Positions 11,557 to 26,427 of a stretch of 64,000 bases of DNA are shown here, one piece after another. The notes under the pieces were generated by a model. The model did not search any database, had not been told where the DNA came from, and worked only from the letters and a program-made list of their open reading frames with translations. Within the stretch, counting starts at the first letter, position 1, and the number at the start of each line of letters is the position of its first letter. The position numbers and the translations under genes were made by a program. This DNA is from Gorsachius magnificus. Its lineage: Eukaryota; Chordata; Aves; Pelecaniformes; Ardeidae. The DNA is taken from contig CM067084.1 of assembly GCA_034008185.1 (NCBI GenBank), forward strand, positions 15,085,385-15,149,384, in the 5' to 3' direction.

Positions 11557-13224
11557 TGTATCTAAACGTCATGTAAATTATCTAATTGAGTCTGTTGTAT
11601 TTCACTATTTTTTCCGTAGGAATCAATTGTCCTGGTTTAGATACATTTTTAATGCCACTATAATAATATTTCTATTCCATTATTTTTTTCTAGTACATCT
11701 GAAATTCCCATTATCAGTATTAATTCATAATAATCACAAAACCAAAGTGCATCTTGTGGCCATTTCTACTTGATACTCAACTACTTTTATTAAACTGCCT
11801 CTGCCAAATGATTGCAAATATGCAGCCGAGTAGAACAAGTAAAGGAGTTACACCTAAATGAACATCCTCTCCTCACATTTTTGGTTTAGCGTACGAGAAA
11901 CAAATAGTCTGATTTTAAATTACGTATAATATGTATATATGGCGCGTTTGTAGTTTATACAATAAAGTGGTTATTTTAGGAAAGTGGACCTGGCTACCTT
12001 TAAACACAGACTCTAGAACCTGAAACAACTATTTTCTAGTAAACTGAGTGTTACCCATCTTGCTAGGAGCCCTAGTTTTACAATTAAAGCTACCACTATT
12101 ATCCCCACATGGGTATATTTTCCTCATGCAGAATGTATTTGTACAGTGACACAGACCATTTCATTGCCATTCTGAGGAGTTCATATCAGAAACTGAACTC
12201 TCCAAGTGTGAGGGGAAGACGATTCTTTTGTGTCATGGTCACCTGAATGAAAGTGAACTGATGATGTCATTATTTAATTTTGTCTTTTGCTCTGTCTACT
12301 TTTCCCAATCATTTCATCCATGAATGGAGGCATTCAGATGGTGATGTATCACATTTTGTACTCAGCATATTCTACTCTTCCATAAGTAGAACTGCAGCAG
12401 TCTTCTACAGCCACTGGGACAGTCATACAGATGAGTTTATAGACAGTTGCTAATAGTGGTACCCAAGTGTTGCTTGTATGTCCTCACCACGCTATTTAGA
12501 TGGTGCCTGACCAGTAGTTGTTGAAAAGGCTTGCAAAGATGTACACTTTTCTTTTTTTTTTTGGAGTGATGGTTGATGGTTGTGTCCTGTTTCATTTGGT
12601 AATCTGGCTGCTTTTTGAGAGTGTACTTCATGGAACTTGGAAAGAACCATACATGGGTCAATGTTCTTGTTTCTTACTGCTCATTGCCACTAGCAATGTA
12701 ATCGGATTCTTCAGGCTGTCTTGTTTTGGTTACTTGATGCTGTCTGAGTGGAAGGGACAGATGAATCTTAAGAGCACCTGATGCAATCTGATACATCAAT
12801 GATCAAGACAGTTCACACAGTTGCAGAAAGCCAGTAACAAATAAGGATTACCACCCAAAATTCTAATAAACCCTCTTTTCTAGTCACTTGCTTTTAAAAC
12901 AAATGCTTCTTTCTAGATCCCTGCAACGGTGTGTTGGATGGTTAATTTAGCTTTCAGAATTTGCACATCAGTGAAAATGATGCACTTTGTGCAATACCAT
13001 TACTTTCATTCCATCCTGACACTACATCGTTGCTCCACCTTATGTTCACAGAAAGTTCTCACTTTTGAGACTCGATCAGCACTTGCTCCCCTTCCCTTTC
13101 TTCTAAGCAGGAATAAACTGTACGAAACATTTTGCTGGCACAAGGTACTGGCCTAGTGACACCCTCCTGATGACCTGAGACCCAGACAGCATATGCAGAT
13201 TTGCAAGTTAGTGCATCGTGGGCA

Positions 13225-13290
13225 CATCACAATCACAGTGCCCTTGGAAGTCAATGGGAGTTTATCTTGAAAGGAACAGAGTAAGGATTA
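13225..13290 (+). repeat. Possible ancient sauropsid interspersed repeat remnant
   Basis: The string GAAGTCAATGGGAGTTT, followed about 20 bases later by GAGTAAGGATTAGG, resembles a motif I know from old repeats scattered through reptile and bird genomes (AAGTCAATGGGAGTTT ... GAGTAAGGACTGCAGGAT). The flanks are too decayed to place. This is recognition from memory, not alignment. Confidence 0.35.
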
Positions 13291-16200
13291 GGTGACACAG
13301 ATTCAAGCAGGTAACTAATTTCAGTATTACTGTCAGTGCTGTAATATATCAACTGCAGAACATATTTCAAGCATGTTTGCATTTGAAATTGGAATTTTTG
13401 TAAATGCAAACATGTCAATTTGTATATTTAAAACCTAATCCCTAAAGGGATCAATGCCAGGAATTATATTTGCCTGGAAAAGTATATGTTCCTTCTATAC
13501 AATAGGTAAGTTGTGCAGTGATTCAGCCTCCTATCTGCTGTGGTGATTGATATATAGCCTACTTCAGGAAGCCTCTCTGGAAGAGCTAAATCTTTATAAA
13601 TATTTATTTTGTGTAGTTTAGATTATTCTATTAGCATCAATCCAGAACAGTAATGCTTGTGACACTTTTGAGAAGGAGAAAAGATGGGGAAAGACAGCGA
13701 TACCAAATTCTACCTCCTAAGCAGCTTTGTACAATCCCTGTCAAAACTGTATCCAATGACAGAACACAGCCATGTGTCTGTAAAGATTGCCAAGCCTAGC
13801 AATGGCTTGACAGCTGTTCATTGTTCAGAAAAGGCAGCCTGAATGCAAGTAACTTAAGCTTCCACAGAAGCTGCATGACTGAGTGCTCAGTTGACTGATA
13901 AAGTGAACTCATTTCAGAGTTGTCCTTATGGCCACCTGACAGTTTGAAGGGAAAGTGTTCTTAAATGCCAGCAAAAGTTTTTCTCCTATGACAGAATAAA
14001 GCCATAAGAGCTGTATGAAACCTAGCAAGAAAAGAAGAGCATAGCAGTCTGCATCAGGTTGTTTTAAGGTAAGAAACTGGAAAACACAAAACTCAAGAAT
14101 CAGGCCTATTATGACACATTTAATTACTGCACCGTTCAACAGACTCCTGTCTGTGCGAGTTTATCAAGTTACGCAAGGAACTGATGTTTAGAAACTGCTT
14201 ACTGAGCAGATTTCATGTGTAATTTCTTTGGTCTAATATGCTGGCCACCACATATTGAAGTTTACATCTACAACGAAGGAACACTAAAATTAGAGGGAGC
14301 TGACCCAAGCACTTTCATCTTTCAGAGCTTCAGAAGCAATCTACTTTCCTTAATTACTCACCATATCTGCTCTATAATTGTGTTGTGCTTTTGTGAGTAA
14401 CAATTATTCTTAGGGTCTGTTTAGGCTTCCTGAGGTGCATGTTTGTCACGTAGTGAAACTTATGTTTTGCATATGACAATTGTTTTGTTTGTTTTACCAT
14501 GTCTTAATCATGACATCTTTAAAGTTCAAAAATTAAGAGGAAGTATAAATCTAATCCCAGAAGTTTTGCATGATATATTAATGTCAGTTCTAAGTATCAC
14601 TTCAAGTTTCTCAGTCATAAAGACAAACAATGCTGTAAAATTGTGCTAAGTTCCTGAGGGGGAAAACAAACAAACATACATTCTGGTTGTTTCTCTGATT
14701 CTTTTCTCTAAACTTTGAGTCACAAGTTTTGAAAACTGGCAAAACAAACAACTACAAACCTGCAATACTTGATTACCACCCTTCACATCTACACGTCCAA
14801 ATCCCTGTAGTGGCAATTCAGGACTGCCTTGCCAGCTGCCCATGGATAAGCCATCCACGATGGCCAAAGCACTTTATAAGAATCCACCACCCCCACCTCC
14901 CTCCCACCCCTTGGAGTTCAAAGAAATGCTCTGTCCCTACTGTCTGGTAGGTTATTAGAAAACTGAGTGCCACGTGTTACTCACTGGCTTCTTTTTCAAT
15001 GTGTGCAAATTTTTCATCTGTTCTCAGGGAGAAATCAAAACTCCATTAAGGAAGAAATTCTCCACATATGAAATGCATGACTGACAAAGAATAAAACTGA
15101 AACAGAAGGAAAAACAGCCAAAATAACTAAGGAGGAAATAATATATAAGGGAACAATTGTTTTAAAAGTGCCTTTCTTCCTCTAACCTTAGTCTCACAGC
15201 ACAAATATTGGTATAGCAATAATAAGTTTTCTGTAGTCAAGTATAGTTCAGAATTACATGTACGAATGCTATGACAATAAATATTTACTGCTAATAGCTT
15301 TCCAGTTCACAGCTTGAGTATTTCCACTGTGAACTGTGAAACACCTATAACTTATCACAAGGGCCTGCTGCATTTAAAGCTTAGACCATATATTCAGCTG
15401 TAGGTATGTGTGTGGGCAAGAGGAAAAGATGAGGCAAAAGAGAATAAAGTGATGAAAATGCTTTGACAGTTCTTTAAAAACATCTAAAGCTTAACTGTAC
15501 ATTTTTTTTGAAATACAGTCTATTGCATAGTTATCATGGAGATATTAATCTACTAGTTGAGAAGCTGAAGCAGTCCCACCTAAGACACTTGGCTTTTTGT
15601 GTTCTCTGCCTTTACAAGGATGGAAAATATACATATTCTTTCTACAATCTCGAAAATAAAGTTATTTATTTATTAATTAGCTCACTAAAATTAGTACCTT
15701 TCTCCCCAGTACTGTCTATATTCCGTGTATTTCCCTATATTTCTTTGGCAGCTTTTCCCATAGTAACACTTCCTTCCTCAAATCCACTTCTTAACCGAGT
15801 ATGGTAGTATTGTTACTCATCTAGAAAACTACATCATCCTGTTTTACCATGGGAGAATTCGGTTTGGCAAAGAAACACTTGGATATAAAAAGATGGAGTA
15901 TTTCTTTCAGGCTAACTACAGTCATTAATGTAGTAGCAAGTTTAACAGTTGGTTGCAACTTCAAAAGCATATTCTAGGCCTGCCATAAACTACTTTGTTG
16001 CTAGAAATAATCAAGCTCACTGGTTTTAGGAGCAAATTACTCTCTCTAAATTGGAGCATACTTCATTTTTATTTGTATGCTTCACCTTTACTATAGCCAG
16101 TAAACACTACATTCCTGAATATTTTTTTTTAAATATAAACAAAACTGTATTTTTCCAGGCTAGCTGAAGTTTTCCTATGCTTTCTAAAAGGATTTTTTTT

Positions 16201-19200
16201 CCTATTCTGCCAATGTCTCCTCCTTATCTCCTTCCCATTCCTTCCTGCCCAGTTCAGAGGTGTTCTATTTTGAAAATGCCCCTTTAAGGATCAAATTAAG
16301 TATTTATATTAATCATGCCAACAGACTATTCAAATTTTTTTTTCTTTTAAATCATGATGCACCCTTTCCTGCAACCAACTTGAAATGCTTTAAAAGAAAA
16401 AAAAGGCGACTCCCTCTCTAGAATCCCACAGCTTCTAGCACCCACTCCAGTATGTCTTAACACATATGAAAGTAATAAGGAGATAAACATATTAAAAGAT
16501 AAGCCAGTTATACCATCTCACACAATTATGTTAACCCAATGCACACATTTGTGTAGAAGAGCAGGAGCTAAATCAACAACATTATCTATATATATGAAGG
16601 CTAAAATTGGCTTATGTAAGAACTTCTAAAAACAGTTAATTAAAAAAAAGAAATAAAGAACATTATTGCTATACAGTAACACTGTGTGTGTATGTATATG
16701 TACATACATGGCTAGAATTTGGTCTGAAACGCTAATTTAAAACCTGGTTAGAAATAAATCAACAAAAAGAGCTGATTTTCAAAAGTACATTGTAGCTTGT
16801 AAATAATTAGGTTTAGTATCTATTTTACAATAAATTTCCATCTGTTTTAAAATTGATAGCTAGATAACTGTCCTGCTGTAATTATCCCTATACTTTTACC
16901 TATTTGTATCCTGTGAATAGGCAGATTGCTCTGTACTGTCTGATGGATGAAAGCTTAAGATGGAAGTCTGAGCCAGCGATCATTCAGGAATGACAGACTT
17001 TTCCCAGAGCTTCCCTCAGAACACTTCAGCAAATTTTGTAGGACAATGATCTCACACAGTAAATCCTTCAAAAAACAGAAAGAAAAAAGAATACTGTCAG
17101 AAATAACCTGTGAATATCACTTTCATACAGGTACATGATAGCTTGTTGTCATTTAATGCATTCAATATGCATCGTTACTCACAAAGGGCTCCCCTGGGGT
17201 TCAGATCACTGGCGTTAAGCTTTTCCTTTCTATCTGCAGTGTGTCCCTATAAGCAAACTTAATGCTTGGTTGTACGTAGGGATGTAGATAAATGTGTGAA
17301 ATGTCTTTGCACATGCTATCTTAAGTCCTAAGTGGCAGGTTTTGTTAGCAACACACTACAAAAGCATTATGGAAACACAAGCTGCCTGGCATTCAAAATC
17401 CAAAGAGTACTTTCATTCCTAAGTGAGTCGAGTATTGGTGACAGATCCGAGACTATGAACCAAAGATCTCATGCATAGAGTAAGCATGGAGATATGCTAA
17501 CTACCTCACACAGACTAACCACAGTGCCAGAAGTATACAGAAAAGTGTGGTCTGGGTGACCTGTTAGCAAAAGGAAGCCCAGATTTGGAAGCCATGTTCA
17601 CAGGATACTGTGTAGAGCCAATAAAAGCTGTAGAAATACTTGCAGACCCAGCCATACTCTTCATGGACATGGCCTGGTGATGTTGCCTTATGCTGTAACA
17701 CAAACTTCCCACCTCAGTTCTCCAGTTTCTAGAAAGTGCCTGCTTTATTAAGCTAACAACCAATTTTTGGAAGGCATGCTTAGGCAAGGGCAACGCATAG
17801 TGTCATAGTTTGGCTTGAGCAATAGCAGTAGAAGAGTCAGTATTAACATCCTCATATTTTCTTTCCTGAGTACTTCTTTGTAGTCTATTATAGACTGAAC
17901 AAAGATATCTCTGGTTTTATCCAGGGCATATAAAATTACTCCCATTGATTTCATCAGCTTTTTGATCAGGCCAGTCATACTGTGCTTGGCAGCTAAAGGC
18001 AACCTACATCCTACCTCCCTAAATGCCCAAAGGAGCTGAAAGGGCAAAACACACCCTGAAAGTAGATTTGAACAAGTATACCTACTAGTGTTATGAGCAT
18101 CCCGTTAGCAAGCAGCATTTCAACTAACTGGTGGGAGGCTGTGGTAAAATGCGGCTAAGAGAAAGGAAAGGTCATACTGACAATGCTGTTGCAGGGCAAA
18201 AGGTGTTTACAAAACACCCCCACATTACTCTTGAAGATACTTGGTGAGGAAAAGTACAGTACAGCGACACAGCGCTCTTCCCCTTCTCACCCTTTCCACT
18301 GTTTTCTGTTATCTTTGCAGCCTACTTCTCTGCTCTTCCTTTTCTCCGCCACCACCAATTCCTTTACATCCTTATTTAACTCACACAGCCCTGCTTGCAT
18401 TTGTATGCAAACCCACCTTATGTTTTGCATGTCAGAGGTTGCCCACTTTGCTATCTTTCCCTCCCAAGGCTACTTGATACTTGTTGAATTGAGCTTAATT
18501 TAGCAACAGTCCAGACAATGAGGAATCATCTCTGGAAAGCTAAAGCTTTAATGTGCATGAAATGGAACATTACAGAGTTAGAAAAAAGGTATAAAATTTA
18601 CTGGAAGTAAAACTACATGATTCAGAGCAAGATTTTGAGGATCATTTGGATGGCTAAAAATGCAATTAGGTGTTTATACAATTTTACATAGCTGATTTTT
18701 GAAATACTTCTGAAACTTTCAGTCTATATGTCACACAGGCCAGTCAAAATGCTGACCTCCCTTTCCTTCTTCCCTCATGCCTCCAGTTTTTCAACTGGCA
18801 TAGCCAAGAACTATAGAAAATTGCCACAAAAAAGGATATAGAATATACTGTCCCTTTGAGAAGGCCCACAGAGATTTTAATCAGGATCTTTTGGGTTTGT
18901 GACAGATGACGGATTAGCAGCTGCAGGGAGTCAAACCTATTACTAGTAAAATAGAAGGTGCCTTTGAACTGAAAACTACTCTGGAACAACAGATCACATC
19001 AACTTTCAGAGTATCTGTTCTCTAGCCCAAGTTCCATAATACACATGGAAAAATCAATGGAGTCAATTTTTCAAACAGCATCATGGTAAACATTGAACAA
19101 AACCAATATTATTCAACTTTTTGGACAAACACTATTTGTTATACCTTTTTCTTTTTTCAGTCACACTGGAAACACCACTCAGAAATTTACTCTAACTGTA

Positions 19201-20231
19201 AAAAATTAAAAAATAAACAGCATCCTTTCTCATATAACTTTGAGATATAACACAGATCACAAATTAGCTTTGTACAACCTATTATCTGATATAAATAATG
19301 AGAAAGATTTATAGATTTCAAGGAATATGGGATTTTAACTATCTAAATACAGTTCATATTTAAAAAGACCAGGTTATTAAAAGAAATAGGACTTTTTTCA
19401 ATGGTTGTAAAAATTCTGCAGCCCAAGTACGTCTGTTCTAAAACATGTCACTGATTCCTGAAGAGAAATACTATTTAATTTTGATACATATTTCACTTCT
19501 TTGTCAACAGGCTCTCTACTGCCAACACTTTTTCTTTGCAGAGCACTGGTCTCTAATTCAGAGTTGTAAAGAGTGTTGTGGTGAATTTCTTCAGTTCATT
19601 AGTAATTAATGAAAGGCAAAGAGGAAGGATTACTATCCTACATTGCCACACAGGAACAACCACCCAGGCAGACAAACACACCTCCCATGTGGTAATTACA
19701 CAGAAGCTTTGGTTCCCAGTTTTATATATTACCTCACCATATATCAGCCTGATTTAGGCTTTTCTGGGTGTGAAGTGATTAATTTAAAATCATGACAAAT
19801 GCTTCAAAGTTCTATACCATTTTAAAAGAAAGAGATGCTACAGCTCTATGTGAGCAGAGTTTATGGAATATACTGTGTTGTGACCGATCAGGAAGATCAA
19901 ACACTTCTGATGTTGACAGATACTGGTTGCACAGGCTGCTTGAAGAGGAATTGCCTTTCCAAACATATTCTTCCTGCATATCTGCAGTCTCTTTTCTGGC
20001 TAAATTCACTTCTTCTCCCATACTATCATTACTGTCAAGTTTTTTAAATCCTGAAATGTATCACATTCATTCAACAAGCTTCACCAGGACTCCTGCCCCA
20101 AAGGACCTGGCTCGGGAACCTGCAATGTCATAATAGTTTTTCTGTTATCACCTTGACTCAGTTCCTCCTTGTCACTGCAAATGTCTGATAAGAAAAATTC
20201 CTTTCAGCATGTCTACATAATTGGATAGGAA
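13291..20231. other. Gene-poor stretch; nothing firm
   Basis: AT-rich DNA with scattered short frames. The only block that looks slightly protein-like is on the minus strand at 17515-18047, described under findings. I see no CR1, LTR or tandem array here. Confidence 0.5.
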
Positions 20232-20246
20232 ACGCTCTTCCGATCT
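20232..20246 (+). other. Exact 15-bp match to the 3' end of an Illumina adapter
   Basis: ACGCTCTTCCGATCT is the terminal 15 bases of the standard Illumina paired-end/TruSeq universal adapter. A given 15-mer is expected about once per billion positions, so a match in a 64-kb window is unlikely by chance. Unrelated AT-rich sequence continues on both sides, and the rest of the adapter is not present upstream. It may be residual adapter at a read end or contig join rather than genomic sequence. Confidence 0.6.
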
Positions 20247-23200
20247 GACAAATGTTTGAGTCAAAACGAGTATTTCCTTTTCTCAGCTGGGGAATTCACT
20301 TTGCTACCTTCTGTACCTAAAGAATATACGGACACAATGAATAACACATTAAGAATTATTATATCGACTGACAACTGGCTTAGAAAATACAGCTCAAACA
20401 CAATTCAAAGTAGTAAATGGTCCCACTAGCAGCAAGGATTCCGAGATTACCTTCTCTGAAACACACCAAGATTATTTAAAAACCAACACACCCAAACCCC
20501 TCAAAACCCTAAGCGACAAAACATCTCTTCATAGCTCCTTCCTTTCTCTGCTGCCTTTATCTCACCAACAGTAAGACTAGGCAGCTTAAATGCCGCTTCC
20601 CTGTCTTCATATTTACACAGCCCCCCTTGTTTGGGGACAAGGCAACCCACCCATGGAGAACAAGAAGGCCTTTCTTACTTCAATTACCAGAAGCCAGTAG
20701 AAAAATTGTCAGGAGTGAAACATCTTTTGACTGAGGCTAACAACACAGCACTGGACTTTTTGGCACAAATGGCTAGATGAGAGTAAGATTAATAACTAAT
20801 CCACAGCAAGGCTTCTTAGCTAAAATTGAGTTTTGCTAGCTGTTATGCATCCCCAGCCTCCAGATTCTGCTTGTGGAAGAAGTGGTGATTTTTTTAAAAC
20901 AGAGATTTAAATCTCTGCAGCCCCTTGCATGGAGTATCTGCACTTTCATTTTGCTCCAAGAACACCAGGATGGGAACCCAGTGGGCAAGTTATAGACAAT
21001 ATGACTTTGGGTGGTGGTTAATGGTAGGCTTGTACTTGTCTGATAGCCGAGATTTTAAATGGTGGTCTTAGCCTTTCTCTAGTTATCATAACAAAACAGC
21101 TTTCCCAAACCTCATGGGAAACTGTAAGGATATGTTCATACAACTTCAAGAAAAATGTGTGTTCTAATTTGGTTTTGCTTCAGGCTTAGGCTGTGCTTGG
21201 TGTGGTCTATTGATAGATGCTTCCAACAGGGGTTTCTGGTTTACATTTTGCTTGCTTGTTTTACTTTTTGTAATAACTGTTGTTTTGATTGCTATGGAAC
21301 ATTGCCTAGCATCACACATTTCTCACATCTAAAAATAAGTAAACTTACAGTAGCAACACAGTAGCACTTCGCTTATTCTTCAAAAGGCAGTCTGAAAAGC
21401 ACTCCCTGTAATCTAGGGCTGACTAAATAGCTCTACCTCTTTCCTTTCACCCTGTTGCATAACAAAAGAAGCTGAAAATGCAAACATCCTGCTAATTTCT
21501 AAAAAAGCAGCTCATGTATTCAAAACTAAAACTAGAACTCTGATGTCTATGACAAGGAGCATGAAGTGAAAGCAGTGCCTGGGCCATCTTTCTGTACCAT
21601 GCTCACCATCTCACTACAGAGAAGCTTTGATCATGTCTGGTTGAAAGCCCTACCAACTCTTTGCCACCCTTCAACAATTAGCTTCATCACAAAGCTGAAA
21701 ATTACCTTGGCACGGACTGGAAGGATAGGTGAGAAGCTGGTTAATTCACTAACTCATTTCACAGGTCCTTTACCACACTCACCTCCTTAGCCACTTGAAC
21801 ACAAACCATGAATGAATCTCAAGACTCTACTTTCTGGCTTAGCTAGAGTTGCCTCAACTCAACTATATTTGGCTTGCCCTGTCCCGTCTTCTTCCCCCCA
21901 CCCCACACCTTCATTCTTCACTGGACTTTTGCCAAGGAATTCAGCTCATGGGGTGGAACAATATACAACCATGCACGAGCCACAGGGCAAGGTACTGTGT
22001 TACCCCAACCCAGTCCCATGACAAGTGCCCCAGCACTGCTGCAGCTGTACCAACTGGACAGGGATCACTTTTCAGAGTTTTTCTGGCCTCTCTGCAGTGT
22101 AGAGAGAAAGAAGAAAAAAAAATCTGTCATGAAAATCCCTGTGGGGTATAGAATGAATGGGAATTAACAAGGCTTTCTACAATGCAAGAAATATTTCTCA
22201 TTCTTAGAAAGCATGAAGACTAGACATAGTGAGCTGCCTATTTTGAGGCTGCTTGCCCAACTGCCATTTAGAAGAATGTGTTTTGCAGTTTGCAAATGTT
22301 CTATAAATGCATGATAACCACATTATCTATATGGAAAGATGAAAGCATGGGACTGAAGGTAGTTTTATTCTTGCAGAAATTTCTTACTTGCCACAGCTAC
22401 AGTACATCCATCAAACAGTGGGAGTTTAGTAGATAAGAACATAAGTTCTATGCTTGAAGATATCTCTATTAATTTTCTGTTTTAAGAGGACAATAGCAAG
22501 TGTTTCATTCTCTCCTACAATCTAGATTTCTAGCCATATGAATAGTTGTTCTGAGTTGATTACTCAGACCCTCTCCTGCATTTTAATTCACTGTACTGTA
22601 CTATGTGCTTCTTCATGGCTAATAGCAACACAATTCCATTATTTTATATCTGACTAGATGCAAATCATTATTACCAATCCAATTCAGGAAGCAGTTAAAT
22701 GACATTGTTATGACAAGCTCCAGAAATGTTGCCAATGTTTTTCAAAGCAAGTACTTTGCCTAAATTCTCTGAAGAGAGAGTTACAACCAGGCCAGCCTGA
22801 TGCTTCAAAATCTGTTTTGGATTTTGTTCCCTTTACCTATTTGCCATCAACCTCTGCTCTTGATTTGAGTGAGTTCAGGTTACTATCATAAGATTTTCTT
22901 TGCTTGCTCTTTCTACCCCCCTTAGGTTTAAGCACAGCACAGATTTTTCTTCATTTCCCTGTAAGAAGTTTCTAACAGCTGTAACAAACATCTGGAGGAC
23001 ACCCTAATTTACAGGAAAGAGGAAAACAAATACCTACCTTTCTGGCAGATCACCTGTAAAGTCAAATATTTCTGTCTGCATGAGAGCTTTGCTACACTAG
23101 CAGTAAAATCCTGACTGTTCTGCTCAACTCTTGAACTTTATAATTCATCCTACCAAATGTATTTAATTCCTTTCCATATCCTACAGGCTAAGAAGCAATG

Positions 23201-26200
23201 TTTACATGTGCCCAAGCAACAAACTTGGATCAAAAGTTCAGCTTAATCACTGCTTTGCTTCATAAGCAGTTCTGCCCAAGAAAGTATCTGGTGCAATAGA
23301 CATTTCCAATAGCACTTACCTTAAAGCATGTTCACTGTCACTTTAACTCAGAAGCCTTTAGAGAGCAAGAAAGAGGCCTGTTAAAAACTTACTGACAATT
23401 TAATAGAACTTGTAAATGATCTTATAGAGAGTAGAATAGCAGACTTTTCTAAAGGGACTTGAGAAGGGGCATTGTATTGAGTGACAGACAACACTTAATG
23501 TTTACTGGAGTGTAGTTTTCACAGTAGTCTCTACAACTTCCTCTGGGATTTCCAGCTTCAATAGCTGTCTACGTTTTGGACTTTCAAACTCCACAGAGCA
23601 AAACTTGCTTTAAGTTTATTTGGTCTGCACTGAAGGCCTGACAACATTTCTGTAATCTTCTAAGACTGACAGATTTTTTTATTTCACCATCTTTTGAAGC
23701 CTCTACTACCAACTTGGATTCTTGATTAATGAATATGACTTGGTAAAAAATGACAGAATAGGAACATTACATTGTGTTGTGTCCTTTTTATTTACTCCGA
23801 GACTGCATCTGTAAGACTTCACACTCCAAAGTGCATGTCAAAGCGATCCTTGAAAGACTGAGCTAGTATGTGAAAGCTGTCATCTCTTGTACGTGGCATC
23901 ACACTTGGTCTCACACCAGATCCAGTAACATGTGGCAATTGTCATCTACTGTCTCTTTAAGCAGACAAATGATTTCAGGCCAGGTCCAACAAATGACAGT
24001 TATTGCAGATCAAGAAGCAGCACGGTAGGGCAAAGGGTCAGATGCCCTTCTGCTTAGATCCTGCTTGGCTTGACAGGGAGAGGAAGATTTTAATCCAAAT
24101 GACCCACACTAATGGGCTCAGACTACAGTACAGAGGTTCCTCGGGTCTGCACTGTCCTTTGTGAAGGTATCACAAAGCCGTAGAGATGAATGGGATGCTC
24201 TTACCTGGAGATGACAGCCTTTGGCAGGTTCTCAGCCATATAGCACAAACCCTGATGTAGCGATACTGAGCCATTTTCTTCTCACGCCATCTCACCCGTT
24301 TCTACAAATGCAATAATCTTACTAAAAGCTAGAGGATTTTTTTTAAGAAATATTTTCTATTGGCTTTGAGCTCAAGTTGGTTTGCATTAGAAATGACTTC
24401 AAGGCCCTGGCTGAACCTGAGAGGTTCCTTTCCTTCAAAAGGGAGTTATATAAATCAAGATGCTGTCTGTTCCCATGCTGATTTTCCTCTTCCTCCTCTT
24501 GCTTCTGCAAAACATATGTTCTCCAGTTTATCTAAAGGAGAAAAATTACATTTTCTTGTAGCTGTACAAGTCAGAAAGGCAGTGCTCTGCCTCTTCCCCT
24601 GACCACCATGAAAGAAGAAAGATTTCTGGCACCCCATTAGGAACACCCAGAATCATGATGTTCCCAATGGCTCATATAGCAATATACATAGCAGGGTTTC
24701 ATTTGTTACTTTTCTGGCTTACACTCATTCTATGTTGGCTGGCTCAGCAGTATTTAGCAATTGTTCCTTGCTTATGTAGAAATATTTCTTGGATTAGAAT
24801 TCAGTCTCTCTGTGCAGCTCATTTGTTGAACTATGTGGTAATAGAAAGGTTATTTCATCCTTAATCACTGTTAACAGAAACATAACCATGACCAAACTAT
24901 CTTGGATATATAAGATATTCAATATCATGTATAACAAAAAGCATTGTATTAAAAATTTCTATGGAGTGTCAATGGTTTTACTTACAACCTATAAAATTAC
25001 ACTTAATGAATCCCATAATGTTTCACTCACTAGCATTTCTGTCTATAACAAATACTGAACTGGGAACTGCAAAAGGAGTACTGCACCAATTCTTACAATA
25101 GAAGGGTTCATTGCAGTCATTCTACATAATCCTACATAACTTGCAGTTTCCAAGTTTGTGATCCTTTGATGCTTATTTGGCTACAAAAAGAAAGCACTAT
25201 CCCCATATAATGAAGGAAAGGAAGGTTGTCCTGGACCTTTTGAAGTCTGAGAATATTTGATTCTTTCATTGCTTACAGCTAGGCTTGTAAAGGATCAAAA
25301 AGGTTTTTGCAAGACTAGCTTGGTGTAAAGGCTTATTTCTGATTTGTAGCATAACCAGTGACCACAAACAGGTATTATCTTTGAGAAGCAATTGCACACA
25401 GTAATTTAAAAAAACAGACTACAGATCAGTTAATACAACAGGGAGAGGGAGTAGAGAGCTGTTTCAATATGGAAACAACTTCTGTATGTATACTCTTAAT
25501 TTTACCCAGAAGACTCGAATTCACTTAGAAGCTAAGATCTATGTTTACTGAACCTCCAATTTCTTCTTACTCTTTTTCACTTGTTCTGGAAATCAGCAGA
25601 CACCCAGATTGCCATTAATAACTGCATCCAATTTCCTTCATGAAACCATGCCCAATTATCCAAATGGAGCACTAAAACACAACAGAATAAGATAGATTTA
25701 AAAAAGTTTGTAGCTTAGTGCTCCATGAAAATTTATCTCCATGGGAATGAAATTTTCCTCCTCCTAGGATCTGAAGCAAGTGTTATAGTGTGTATATATA
25801 TATATATAGAAATGGGGAAGAATCCCACTAAACAGTCTTCTAACAATTCTTACTATATTTTTCTTATTTTCAAAGGCACATTAGTGCAAAGCAGCAGGAC
25901 ACATAGGCAGCTAAGCCCAGAATATCAAACACTGTCGAAAGAAGGGCATTTGGATCCCCCACAAAAGAACAAAAGAGACAGTGGCAGGCTAGGAATGCAT
26001 GATGAGTCCTGTTTATGATAGATTAGTATCTTTGCAGCTGAATTAAAACCATGATTGAAACAAGGACAAAGATAAGACGCCTGATGCAAAATGCTCTAAA
26101 GGAATTCAGACCTATTCTGGGCCTCATTTAAGTGAAAGCAGCTTATATTTCCTGATCAGATCCCAGGATCAGGAGTATGTTATACCTGTCAGTGGCTTTG

Positions 26201-26427
26201 GGAAAGATGTAAACAGGCTGTCAGCAGACTTAGGGTTACATCAGGACCAAGGGAACGTGTCCTTTCTGACTCAGGGAAGGGAACAAATCTTGTGCTGAGC
26301 TAAAGGTAAAGTAAACTGGGTAAGGAAATTCACTCACGGGATCCTGTTGTGAACATGATTTTCTTTTGGTAAATAAAATAATCTTTGCTTAGAATGTGAT
26401 CTCTTTGAATCATGATTGAAAAGTAGG
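20247..26427. other. Gene-poor stretch; nothing firm
   Basis: No recognisable exon, RNA gene or transposon. A short (TA)n run lies at about 25792-25808. Reading frames of up to 100 codons around 21.8-22.2 kb overlap in several frames and look like chance. Confidence 0.5.
25792..25808. repeat. Short (TA)n microsatellite
   Basis: About eight consecutive TA units directly after a GTG. It is short and probably variable in length. Confidence 0.85.

Larger units (their letters stand above)
4836..13224. other. Gene-poor AT-rich stretch
   Basis: No feature here is firmly supported. Open frames occur on both strands at 7.8-9.5 kb, but they overlap and carry no recognisable domain. A minus-strand frame near 6945-6700 stays open for about 74 codons and ends next to AAATAAAG plus an A run; this is near chance level. 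A C14 run lies at 8512-8525 and an A16 run at 11541-11556. The rest appears to be intergenic or intronic DNA. Confidence 0.5.
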
